Shown here: piece by piece, positions 28,001-35,463 of the stretch
Layout: the number at the start of each line of letters is the position of its first letter
Numbering within the stretch: the first letter of the stretch is position 1
Source of the DNA: Arcobacter sp. F2176
GTDB lineage: Bacteria; Campylobacterota; Campylobacteria; Campylobacterales; Arcobacteraceae
Assembly (NCBI RefSeq): GCF_004116465.1
Contig: NZ_PDJV01000004.1
Location: 124,001-188,000 of the forward strand
Direction of reading: 5' to 3'
Length of the DNA stretch: 64,000 bases
The notes under the pieces: generated by a model
The model's input: the letters and a program-made list of their open reading frames with translations, nothing else
The model's database searches: none
What the model was told of the DNA's origin: nothing
Program-made: the position numbers and the translations under genes

Positions 28001-28029
28001 ATTTTGCCTAAGTTTAGTATTTACATAAA

Positions 28030-28069
28030 ATTATAGATAGTAATTATTAATTTTGGATTAATAATTACT
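28030..28069 (-). promoter_or_regulatory. Palindrome and -10 box upstream of the orphan RND pump
   Basis: AGTAATTATTAAT (28039-28051) and ATTAATAATTACT (28057-28069) form perfect 13-base arms around five bases. On the - strand a TATAAT (28035-28030) follows three bases later and the pump ATG lies 30 bases beyond. The dyad covers where a -35 box would lie, so it may be an operator; it could instead be a weak terminator for lapD, though it lacks a T run. Confidence 0.5.
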
Positions 28070-28081
28070 AATATAAGCTTT

Positions 28082-30307
28082 TTATCTGCTAGCTGCGTGT
28101 AGTCCTATTTCTTTTACTTTCTCTAAGTCTTCATCTGCTTTTACATTTTCAGCCATTACTTGTATATTTACTAAATTACACAAGTCTTGCATAGACTCTA
28201 CAAAAGCATGTTTTCCAGAATCAGAAGATATTCCATTTGTATAATCTCTAGCAAGTCTTATAAAGTCAAGATTTAAGTCTTTTATACTCTCTAATGGGAT
28301 AAATTTTGATTCAAATCTTTTTACAATAATTCTAGCATGATATTGATTAACAATTTTTGCAAAAACTTTAAAGTGCTCTATATCTTTCGCAACTCCATAT
28401 GCTGTAATTGAAAATACTAATTTTTTTGCAATCAAATTGTTATTCTCAAGAGTAATTGTTAACCAATCTATAAAGTTAGAATCAATAATAGAATCAAGAG
28501 ATAGGTTTATTGAAATATTATTTTCAATTTTATTTTCTTTAATATGATTAATTACACTACTTACAACAGCTTTATCAAAATCTAATACTTTTTCATATTT
28601 TTCAGCAATTGAGATAAATGTTCCAATTGGTATTTGTTCACCATTTTTATCATATGCAGAAGTAAAGGCTTCTTGCATAATAAGTTTACCTTCATTTTCT
28701 CCTGTTAATATATATTCATTATTGATATATTTTACATCAAATTTTGAATTATCTATAATATCAAAAATTAACTCTCTCCATGATTCCATATCTCTTGCTA
28801 AATCATTTGCATCTCTTATTACTGCTTCATTTGGTCCAATTTGTTTTGCACTTTCTCTTGCTTCTATTGCCGCACTTAACATTTCAGGAATTGTTCCTAT
28901 TTGGTTAAACATAGTTATCCCAATATTTGAAATATTTTTTAAATTTGTTTCTTTTGAAAAAACATCAAATTTCGCTTTGAGATATTGGCTTAATCTTTTA
29001 ATATCATCTTCAGAACAACTCTTAGCAATTAATGCAAATTCTGAACCAAAAAATCTAAAGGCTTTTATTTCAAAGTTAAATGATTCATTTGAGTCTTGTA
29101 ATATATTTGCAAAATCTTTGATGAATTTATCTACTGCACTATTTGAGTTATTTTTAGCAAATTCAGCTAAAGATTCGATTTTTAAACTTATTACATAACC
29201 ATCCGTTTTAGAAATAAACATATTTTTCATATCTGTTTCAAATGTTTGTCTCATCTCTAATTTAGTAAGTCCATCTTGAGAGATTTTTTTAGTAACATTT
29301 TCAATATTTGCATTAAGTTTTTTGATAATTCCTTCAATCTTGCTAGACATGTCATTCATAGCAATTGCTACATTTTTTATCTCAGTTGTTACAGGTAGTT
29401 TATTTATTTTTCCAAATTTACCATGGGCAATATTTACTGCTAGTTTTTCTATATTTTTTAAAGGTTTTAAAATAAGTTGTAAAAATAAAACTAAGATAGC
29501 TAAAGATACAAAAAAGGCAATAAGTGAATATATTATAGCTCCTCTAGCTTGTTCATATAGTTTTGCATAGGCATCGCCTGCATTTGAACTTACAAAAATA
29601 GTTGCTACTTTTTTCCAACCATCACTTATTTCACTAGATTTTTCTTGCATATTTAATTGGATTAGATTTATAAACCATTGAGGCACATAGTCAAATTTCT
29701 CTTCTCTATACTCTTTTACTAAAATTTTATTTAGATTTATTTGAGATTTGGCATTTACTAATTTATTATTAATTTTTACTTTAAATGAAACTTCAAAATC
29801 ACCACCATCTTTATATTCATCTGTTGGTGTAAAAATATATTTAGTATTTGTTTTAATATCATTAGCTACTACTTCATTATTAGAAACAGAATCAAGAGAG
29901 TCTAAAGCATTTTCAAAATAAGAGTCATTGGTATCTTTTTCTATTTTCCCATATTTAGGGTCAATTTTAACATCGTCAATAGTGCTATATTTATTTATAT
30001 TCATATCTTCGATATTTTTGATTAAATCATCATTTGTAAATGAAATTTCAACATCTTCAAGTCTTATTTCTTTATAAAATCCTCTATTTGCAATTGCCTT
30101 TATTGTACTTTCTATTTCGGGGTCATGTTTATCACCAATAAGTGATTTAAGACTTATTCCCAGTGCAGTTGCAGTATCTTGTGCTTTATTTGCTGATTCT
30201 ATTTCTAAATACTCTTTTGTATTATTGACACTAATAATAAAATTACCTACAAATATCGCAAAAAATATTACAGATATTATTAAATAAAGTTGTTTAGATA
30301 AAGACAT
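28082..30307 (-). CDS. lapD: LapD-like c-di-GMP receptor (degenerate GGDEF-EAL)
   Basis: A 741-residue inner membrane protein: TM1 at about residues 7-27, a large periplasmic domain of the LapD/MoxY type, TM2 (about 258-278), HAMP, a GGDEF domain with a degenerate FGSEF site, and an EAL domain missing key catalytic residues (EAFTSA for EAL; VKRFESKF where active enzymes have DDFGTGYS). SINLS and MAENVK remain, which suits ligand binding without hydrolysis. The EAL domain ends early (GLHAASR), lacking the usual final glycine-rich strand. The adjacent upstream gene encodes a LapG-type protease, 12 bases away, which strongly supports the LapD role: when c-di-GMP is bound, the periplasmic domain holds LapG and so protects a surface adhesin. 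Confidence 0.85.
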   Translation of the reverse strand: MSLSKQLYLIISVIFFAIFVGNFIISVNNTKEYLEIESANKAQDTATALGISLKSLIGDKHDPEIESTIKAIANRGFYKEIRLEDVEISFTNDDLIKNIEDMNINKYSTIDDVKIDPKYGKIEKDTNDSYFENALDSLDSVSNNEVVANDIKTNTKYIFTPTDEYKDGGDFEVSFKVKINNKLVNAKSQINLNKILVKEYREEKFDYVPQWFINLIQLNMQEKSSEISDGWKKVATIFVSSNAGDAYAKLYEQARGAIIYSLIAFFVSLAILVLFLQLILKPLKNIEKLAVNIAHGKFGKINKLPVTTEIKNVAIAMNDMSSKIEGIIKKLNANIENVTKKISQDGLTKLEMRQTFETDMKNMFISKTDGYVISLKIESLAEFAKNNSNSAVDKFIKDFANILQDSNESFNFEIKAFRFFGSEFALIAKSCSEDDIKRLSQYLKAKFDVFSKETNLKNISNIGITMFNQIGTIPEMLSAAIEARESAKQIGPNEAVIRDANDLARDMESWRELIFDIIDNSKFDVKYINNEYILTGENEGKLIMQEAFTSAYDKNGEQIPIGTFISIAEKYEKVLDFDKAVVSSVINHIKENKIENNISINLSLDSIIDSNFIDWLTITLENNNLIAKKLVFSITAYGVAKDIEHFKVFAKIVNQYHARIIVKRFESKFIPLESIKDLNLDFIRLARDYTNGISSDSGKHAFVESMQDLCNLVNIQVMAENVKADEDLEKVKEIGLHAASR

Positions 30308-30319
30308 ATTTTTCCTTTG

Positions 30320-30967
30320 TTAAATTCTACTCATTAAATCTTTCCAAGATTTTAGATTATTTTTCCCCACAAGTTGTGAAGTCTTACCTTTATTTTTCGC
30401 TTCCCATAATCCTTGGGCATTGAAACTATAAACTGGTTTTAAGTCTGGTCTTTTACTGGCTAGTTTTAATATTTTATTTACATTATCTAAGACTACAGGT
30501 GTAGAGCTTGGTGTATGATAATATGTCAAAACCATGTGAGCTTGTTCATATTTTGTTCCCCTTTGAAGTAGCTTTACATAGGTTATTCGTAATTTATCTT
30601 CAGGAACACCTAGCTTTCTTAGGGTAAAGTATTTAGCAATTGCATAATCTTCACAATCTCCAGCTCCTGTACCCATAAATTCAAAAGGAGCTGCCCAATA
30701 ATCTTTTTTATTCCAATGGCTTTGGTCTGTTTCATATCTTATTTTATTGAAAAAGTCATTTACATCTTTTAGTTTGTGTAGAATATCTTTTGATTTAGCA
30801 TTTTCAACCATCTCATCCCAAACTAAAACTCTTATTCTAGCTTTTTCGCCATATTTTTGCGTAAATTTATCTAATTTTTCCTGAGAAATATTAAATGTCT
30901 TTACACTAAAGGCAAAGCTTATAAAAGTAATAATAAGAAGAAAAGAGATGATTGGTTTTTTTCTCAT
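30320..30967 (-). CDS. lapG: LapG-like periplasmic transglutaminase-fold cysteine protease
   Basis: A 215-residue exported protease with an N-terminal signal (about residues 1-21) and the bacterial transglutaminase-like Cys protease signature. The triad is visible: Cys105 in GAGDCEDYA, His144 in QAHMVLTY and Asp161 in VVLDNVN, at spacings close to those of characterised LapG proteins. LapG cleaves the N-terminal part of a giant repeat adhesin and releases it when c-di-GMP is low, under control of LapD, whose gene follows 12 bases later. The adhesin and its type I secretion genes are not in this window. It begins one base after the MFS gene ends, so the three genes form an operon. Confidence 0.9.
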   Translation of the reverse strand: MRKKPIISFLLIITFISFAFSVKTFNISQEKLDKFTQKYGEKARIRVLVWDEMVENAKSKDILHKLKDVNDFFNKIRYETDQSHWNKKDYWAAPFEFMGTGAGDCEDYAIAKYFTLRKLGVPEDKLRITYVKLLQRGTKYEQAHMVLTYYHTPSSTPVVLDNVNKILKLASKRPDLKPVYSFNAQGLWEAKNKGKTSQLVGKNNLKSWKDLMSRI

Positions 30968-30968
30968 A

Positions 30969-32282
30969 TCATTTTAAAGTGCTTTTTAGCTCATCCTCAC
31001 TTATTTTATCTTTATCATATTTTACTATTAAAAGATTTTCTGTATCATTTACATACCATTCATCAATTATATCACTATTTTCAAAATTTGAAAACTTTGA
31101 TTTGTCATAGTCATCTAAATTTAAATAAGCAGTTTGTTTTTTCAATGGATTTGGAAGTGTAAAAATCATAATTGCCCAAGCAATACAAATAGCTGCTATT
31201 GCTATTACTATATCAAAAAGATTTACTTTTTCAAAAAATACTCCACCTAATAAACCACCAATAAAAGTTCCAAAATAACCATAAGAATTAAATACTCCTA
31301 ATACAAAACCTCTTTGGTGAACTTTTGCATATTTTGAAGCAAGTGATTGCATAATTGGTTCATGTACATTAAAACCTATAAAAAATAAAACTACACCAAT
31401 TGCAAAAATAGTGGCACTAGATGATGTTCCAATTACTAGGTATGAAATAGCAAAGAAAATAATTCCAGCGATTAGCACTTCTTTATATTTTCCTTTTTTC
31501 TCAGCTAATATAGCAGCTGGTCCCATCGCAAGCACTCCAAATATTGTAGCTGGCATATATACTTTCCATAAATCTGACATTGACCATTCAAAATGTTTTA
31601 TTAAAACCATAGGAATAATCATAAAAGCAAAAGTCATAAAACCTTTTTGTAAAAAGTTTGTAAGATTCATTTTTAATAAGTTTTTATTGAATAATACAGA
31701 TGTAACAGCACCTTTTTTATTATAAGTGTGAGTTATTTTTGGAGGATTTGGAACTGCTTTTATTAAAACAAAAATTGAAGCAAAGGCAATAACAGCAGTA
31801 ATAATAAATAAAGACTGAACTCCTAACCAAGAACCTAGTGTTGGTCCTAAAATCATAGCAAAAGCAAATGCCATAGCAATACTTCCACCCATTAAAGCCA
31901 TCGCTTTAGGTCGTTGTTCTTCTTTTACTAAGTCACTTATAGTTGCAGTTACAACTGCTCCAATAGCTCCTGCACCTTGCATCAATCTTCCAAGTAATAA
32001 AGTCAAGATATCATTTGAAACAGAACAAATTATTGATCCTAAACCAAATAAAATAAGTCCTAGAATGATAGTTCCTTTTCTACCAAGTTTATCACTCATA
32101 ATTCCAAAAGGAACTTGAAAAATCATTTGAGTTAGAGCGTATCCTCCAACTATAATTCCAACAATAGTAGTTGTTGCACCTTGTAAGTTCATTGCATATA
32201 CAGAGATAACTGGTAATACAATAAATAATCCGAAAAATCTTAGTGAAATAATAACACTTAATGGCATAATAGATTTAATCAT
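30969..32282 (-). CDS. MFS transporter with C-terminal YAM-like domain (YajR-like)
   Basis: A 437-residue 12-helix major facilitator transporter. It carries motif A GIMSDKLGRKG, GRLMQGAGAIGAVVTATISDLVKEEQRPKAM and ILGPTLGSW, typical of YajR-like drug/H+ antiporters. After the last helix (ending near residue 385) about 50 charged residues (DIIDEWYVNDTENLLIVKYD...) fit the small cytoplasmic ferredoxin-like YAM domain of YajR. The substrate is not deducible. It is the first gene of the MFS-lapG-lapD run and divergent from rdgB. Confidence 0.88.
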   Translation of the reverse strand: MIKSIMPLSVIISLRFFGLFIVLPVISVYAMNLQGATTTIVGIIVGGYALTQMIFQVPFGIMSDKLGRKGTIILGLILFGLGSIICSVSNDILTLLLGRLMQGAGAIGAVVTATISDLVKEEQRPKAMALMGGSIAMAFAFAMILGPTLGSWLGVQSLFIITAVIAFASIFVLIKAVPNPPKITHTYNKKGAVTSVLFNKNLLKMNLTNFLQKGFMTFAFMIIPMVLIKHFEWSMSDLWKVYMPATIFGVLAMGPAAILAEKKGKYKEVLIAGIIFFAISYLVIGTSSSATIFAIGVVLFFIGFNVHEPIMQSLASKYAKVHQRGFVLGVFNSYGYFGTFIGGLLGGVFFEKVNLFDIVIAIAAICIAWAIMIFTLPNPLKKQTAYLNLDDYDKSKFSNFENSDIIDEWYVNDTENLLIVKYDKDKISEDELKSTLK

Positions 32283-32358
32283 TTATAATCCTGAAGTTTG
32301 ATAAAATAAGAAAAAATTATATACTAAATATATTAATATAACATAAATAAGGAAAGCA

Positions 32359-32949
32359 ATGAAAATAGTTTTAGCTACATCAAACAAAGGAAAAATAGGG
32401 GAGTTCAAAAAGCTTCTACCAAATGAAGAGGTATATACTTTCAAAGAGCTAATTGGAAATATGGAAATAATTGAGGATGCCAATAGTTTTAAAGGCAATG
32501 CAATAATAAAAGCAAAAGCAATATATGATAAATTAAATAGTGAAGAATACATTGTAATATCAGATGATAGTGGAATCACAGTTCCTGCAATAAACAATGA
32601 GCCTGGGATTTATTCAGCTAGATATGCAGGTGAGGGTGCTAGTGATAAAGAAAATAATGCAAAATTAATCTCAAAATTAGAAGAAAATAACTTGCAAATA
32701 ACGCCAGCTCATTATACAGCTTGTATATGTATTATTTATAAAGGTGAAGTTTCAACTGTACATGGTTGGATGTATGGAAATGTGATTCCAAAAGAGATAG
32801 GATCTGAAGGCTTTGGATATGATCCTATGTTTATTCCAAAAGGTTATGATAGAACTTTAGGTGAATTAACTCATGAGGAAAAAAATGAGTTTTCACATAG
32901 AAGCAAAGCTTTAAAATTAGCAAAAAAAGTTTTAGAGGTGATTTTATAA
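32359..32949 (+). CDS. rdgB: Non-canonical purine NTP pyrophosphatase (RdgB/HAM1)
   Basis: A 196-residue house-cleaning enzyme that hydrolyses dITP, ITP and XTP to monophosphates. All family motifs are present: [20 protein letters not shown] at the N-terminus, [45 protein letters not shown] and the C-terminal [13 protein letters not shown]. Normal length. The ribosome site AAGGAA precedes the ATG. It overlaps the convergent pseudopilin-like gene by 6 bases at its 3' end. Confidence 0.97.
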   Translation: MKIVLATSNKGKIGEFKKLLPNEEVYTFKELIGNMEIIEDANSFKGNAIIKAKAIYDKLNSEEYIVISDDSGITVPAINNEPGIYSARYAGEGASDKENNAKLISKLEENNLQITPAHYTACICIIYKGEVSTVHGWMYGNVIPKEIGSEGFGYDPMFIPKGYDRTLGELTHEEKNEFSHRSKALKLAKKVLEVIL

Positions 32950-33306
32950 CTTTTTGATTAGTTGTTTATGCAAATTTATTTCATTATTTAGTGTTTTTGC
33001 ATTTATAAAAATATCAATAGTGACACTTTGAGGAAGAGTACTTAAACACCCTTTTTCAAATGTTACTTTTGCTTTTAATTTATAAATATCATCATTAAAA
33101 GATAACTTCTCGGTGCAATTAGATTTCAAATCTAGAGTATTTATATAATCTTTGAAAAAATCCATATGTAGTTTTGCTTGAGTTTGTAAATATGAATTTG
33201 TTAGATTTGAAATAGATAATGATTTTGTTTGAAGAATAAGTACAGTAAAAAATGAAAATATTGATATCAAAATTAAAGTAATAAGCAAAGAAAAAGAGTT
33301 TTTCAT
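32944..33306 (-). CDS. Small membrane-anchored protein, last of three pseudopilin-like genes
   Basis: A 120-residue protein with an N-terminal hydrophobic helix (about residues 7-27) after a short charged start, and a small soluble domain with two Cys (SNCTEKL, EKGCLST) that may form a disulfide in the periplasm. It lacks a clear prepilin cleavage motif, but overlaps by 4 bases a gene whose product has one, so a minor pseudopilin or accessory role is inferred from position. I do not recognise a family. Confidence 0.65.
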   Translation of the reverse strand: MKNSFSLLITLILISIFSFFTVLILQTKSLSISNLTNSYLQTQAKLHMDFFKDYINTLDLKSNCTEKLSFNDDIYKLKAKVTFEKGCLSTLPQSVTIDIFINAKTLNNEINLHKQLIKKL

Positions 33307-33653
33307 TTTATAATAACCACTTCTTTACAAACTCTATTTTCTAAACAGATATCTATTGAGGCATATTTATTATTTACTGTTAGGTTATACTTATTTACAT
33401 CTTTTAAAAGTAAAGAGTTTTCATAATAGAGATTTCTGTTTTTGTATGTTAATTTATCAAAACCTAAATTTTTCTCTAAAAAAAGTTTGAAATTTAAAAG
33501 TTCAAGTTTTGTTTTCTCTTCTTGAAAAGTTTGTTCATTTTTTACAAAAATTTCTTTATAAAAATAGATTGAATAAATAGAAATAAGTGAAACTATAAAA
33601 ATACAAACAATAAGTTCTATTAAAGAAAATGCTTTTTTATTTGATAAGTTCAT
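33303..33653 (-). CDS. Prepilin-type N-terminal cleavage protein (minor pseudopilin)
   Basis: A 116-residue protein with a type IV prepilin/pseudopilin leader: KKAFSLIELIVCIFIVSLISIYSIYF, with the conserved Phe and Glu at +5 of the mature helix, normally processed by a PilD-type peptidase. The C-terminal domain is short with a Cys pair (DICLENRVC). It overlaps both neighbours, which points to co-translation. Such proteins form tips or shafts of type II secretion or DNA uptake pseudopili; which one cannot be told here. Confidence 0.78.
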   Translation of the reverse strand: MNLSNKKAFSLIELIVCIFIVSLISIYSIYFYKEIFVKNEQTFQEEKTKLELLNFKLFLEKNLGFDKLTYKNRNLYYENSLLLKDVNKYNLTVNNKYASIDICLENRVCKEVVIIK

Positions 33654-33930
33654 ATTTGTATAACTTTATTTCATCACTATTTGTAGTAATCTTTTTCACT
33701 AGTAATTCTTTTCCTACACCATTTTCTAAAATAGTAATCTCTTCTTGAGAACTTTGCATATTTGAATAATCTGACTTTTTAAGTTTATTTGAGAGTGTAT
33801 TTAATTTTTGGAATTTTTTATTTGTATTATTATCGTAACTTAATTTAAAAAATATAGCTACGATAATAGATACAACTATTAAAGAAACAATCGTTTCTAA
33901 AAAGATAAAACTATTTTTTTGAGATTTCAA
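33637..33930 (-). CDS. Pseudopilin-like small protein
   Basis: A 97-residue protein that begins KNSFIFLETIVSLIVVSIIVAIFF, a helix with Glu at the place of the prepilin +5 Glu but a diverged cleavage site. The remaining 60 residues are charged with a short beta-rich end. It overlaps the proC gene by 20 bases and the next pseudopilin-like gene by 17, so it belongs to a proC-led transcript of four genes. Confidence 0.72.
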   Translation of the reverse strand: MKSQKNSFIFLETIVSLIVVSIIVAIFFKLSYDNNTNKKFQKLNTLSNKLKKSDYSNMQSSQEEITILENGVGKELLVKKITTNSDEIKLYKYELIK

Positions 33931-34675
33931 CGGCTTTTTCGTGAGCTGCTTGGATTGCTTTAATCATAGCATCTCTTACACCTTTTTCTTCTAAGGATGC
34001 AACTCCTGCGATTGTTGTTCCCCCAGGACTTGTAACTGAGTCTTTTAAAACAGCAGGATGGTTTTTTTCTAATAATCCAGCAACTCCTTCAAAAAGGCCT
34101 TGTACTAAATAAGTGCTAAATTCTCGCTCTAATCCTGCTTTTACAGCACCATCTGCAATACCTTCGGCAACTAAAGCCAAAAATGCAGGACCACTTCCCG
34201 CAACTGCTGTTGCAATGTCAAGTTGTGCTTCTGTATTTACCCATAAAGTTTTACCAATTGAATTAAATAGTTCAAGTGCTATATTTTTTGCTTCTCTATC
34301 ACCTGTAATTGTAGTCATAGATTTTCTAATTGAAGCTGCAACATTTGGCATAACTCTAATATATGTTTTTGATAATATATGTTTTTTTAGACTTTCAATT
34401 TTTGTACCGGCTAAAATTGATATAAATAAGTTTGCTTTTCCTTCAAGTCTTACTGCTACACTTTGTAAGGCGTAAGGCTTAACACAAAAAATTATATTTT
34501 TATTTGTAATATCTTCAATATCATCTAAAACTTTTACTTCAACTTCTGGTATTAATTCTTTTAATTTCTCTAATTTAACTTGGTCTCTTCCCAAAATTTC
34601 GACTTCATGACTTTCTATTAAACCTTTTGCTAAGGCTCTTGCCATCATTCCATTACCTATTAATGTGATTTTCAT
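33911..34675 (-). CDS. proC: Pyrroline-5-carboxylate reductase
   Basis: A 254-residue NAD(P)H enzyme for the last step of proline synthesis. The Rossmann start MKITLIGNGMMARALAKGL, the middle CVKPYAL, VMPNVAASI and the C-terminal signature SGPAFLALVAEGIADGAVKAG...SPGGTTIAGVASLEEKGVRDAM identify it with confidence. It is the first gene of a short operon whose remaining genes encode pseudopilin-like proteins, an odd pairing without a metabolic link. It is divergent from bamD. Confidence 0.96.
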   Translation of the reverse strand: MKITLIGNGMMARALAKGLIESHEVEILGRDQVKLEKLKELIPEVEVKVLDDIEDITNKNIIFCVKPYALQSVAVRLEGKANLFISILAGTKIESLKKHILSKTYIRVMPNVAASIRKSMTTITGDREAKNIALELFNSIGKTLWVNTEAQLDIATAVAGSGPAFLALVAEGIADGAVKAGLEREFSTYLVQGLFEGVAGLLEKNHPAVLKDSVTSPGGTTIAGVASLEEKGVRDAMIKAIQAAHEKAVEISKK

Positions 34676-34766
34676 ATTTTACCTTAATATTGTTTTTTAG
34701 ATTATATCAAATATTTCCTAAGCTTGGATTAGTTAAAATACTTCTTTTTACAAAAGGATAGTAATA

Positions 34767-35435
34767 ATGATTGGTTTAAGCACAATAGCAAAGAAGAGTT
34801 TGAGTTTGGTAATAATTGCAGGGTTTGCAATGACTCTTATATCTTGTTCATCAAAAAAAGGACCTAAAGAGTATGGTCAGCCTGCTATTTATTGGTATAA
34901 TAAAATAACTGATGACATAGCAACTAGTGATTTAGAAAGTGCAGATGATGCTTATATTTCTTTAGAGAGTGAACATAAAAATTCACCTTTATTAGCAACA
35001 GCATTAGAAATTTTGGTTAATGCACACATTGAAGAAGAAGAGTATGCCTTAGCAAATTTTTATATTGATGAATATACTAAAAGATTTGGAGTGAGTAAAA
35101 GTATTGATTATTTTAGATACTTAAAAATTAAAGCAAACTTTTTATCTTTTTCTTCTGAGTTTAGAGAACAAAATTTGATTACAGAAACACAAAGAGAGAT
35201 AAATGAGTTTATTATCAAGTTTCCAAATTCTCCATATATGCCACTAGTAGGAACAATAAATGCAAGATTAGCTATGGCAAAAGCTTCTTTTGATAAAGAG
35301 ATTGCAGATTTATACACAAGAATTGATAAACCAAAAGCTGCAAAATTTTATGAAGAAAAAGTAAGTAAAAATTGGGTTGACCCAAAAGAGATAAAAGAAG
35401 TAAATGTTCCATGGTATAGAGCAATCTTCGAATAA
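34767..35435 (+). CDS. bamD: Outer membrane protein assembly lipoprotein BamD
   Basis: A 222-residue lipoprotein with leader and lipobox (MTLISC, Cys at about residue 27) and tetratricopeptide-like helical repeats typical of BamD/ComL: YWYNKITDDIATSDLESADDAYISLESEHKNSP, ALANFYIDEYTKRFG, INEFIIKFPNSPYMPLV, and AKFYEEKV. BamD is the essential partner of BamA in inserting outer membrane beta-barrels. It is slightly shorter than enteric BamD. It is followed by lon after 28 bases, as seen in other Campylobacterota, so co-transcription is likely. Confidence 0.88.
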   Translation: MIGLSTIAKKSLSLVIIAGFAMTLISCSSKKGPKEYGQPAIYWYNKITDDIATSDLESADDAYISLESEHKNSPLLATALEILVNAHIEEEEYALANFYIDEYTKRFGVSKSIDYFRYLKIKANFLSFSSEFREQNLITETQREINEFIIKFPNSPYMPLVGTINARLAMAKASFDKEIADLYTRIDKPKAAKFYEEKVSKNWVDPKEIKEVNVPWYRAIFE

Positions 35436-35463
35436 TACAAATATATTTTAGGAGTTAATTTTA

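Noticed and set aside
28722-29198. Open frame of 158 codons on the + strand inside lapD
   Set aside because: Antisense to a clearly coding GGDEF/EAL region; no recognised motif or ribosome site.
34113-34475. Open frame on the + strand inside proC
   Set aside because: Antisense to conserved proC motifs; a by-product of Ala/Gly-rich codons.
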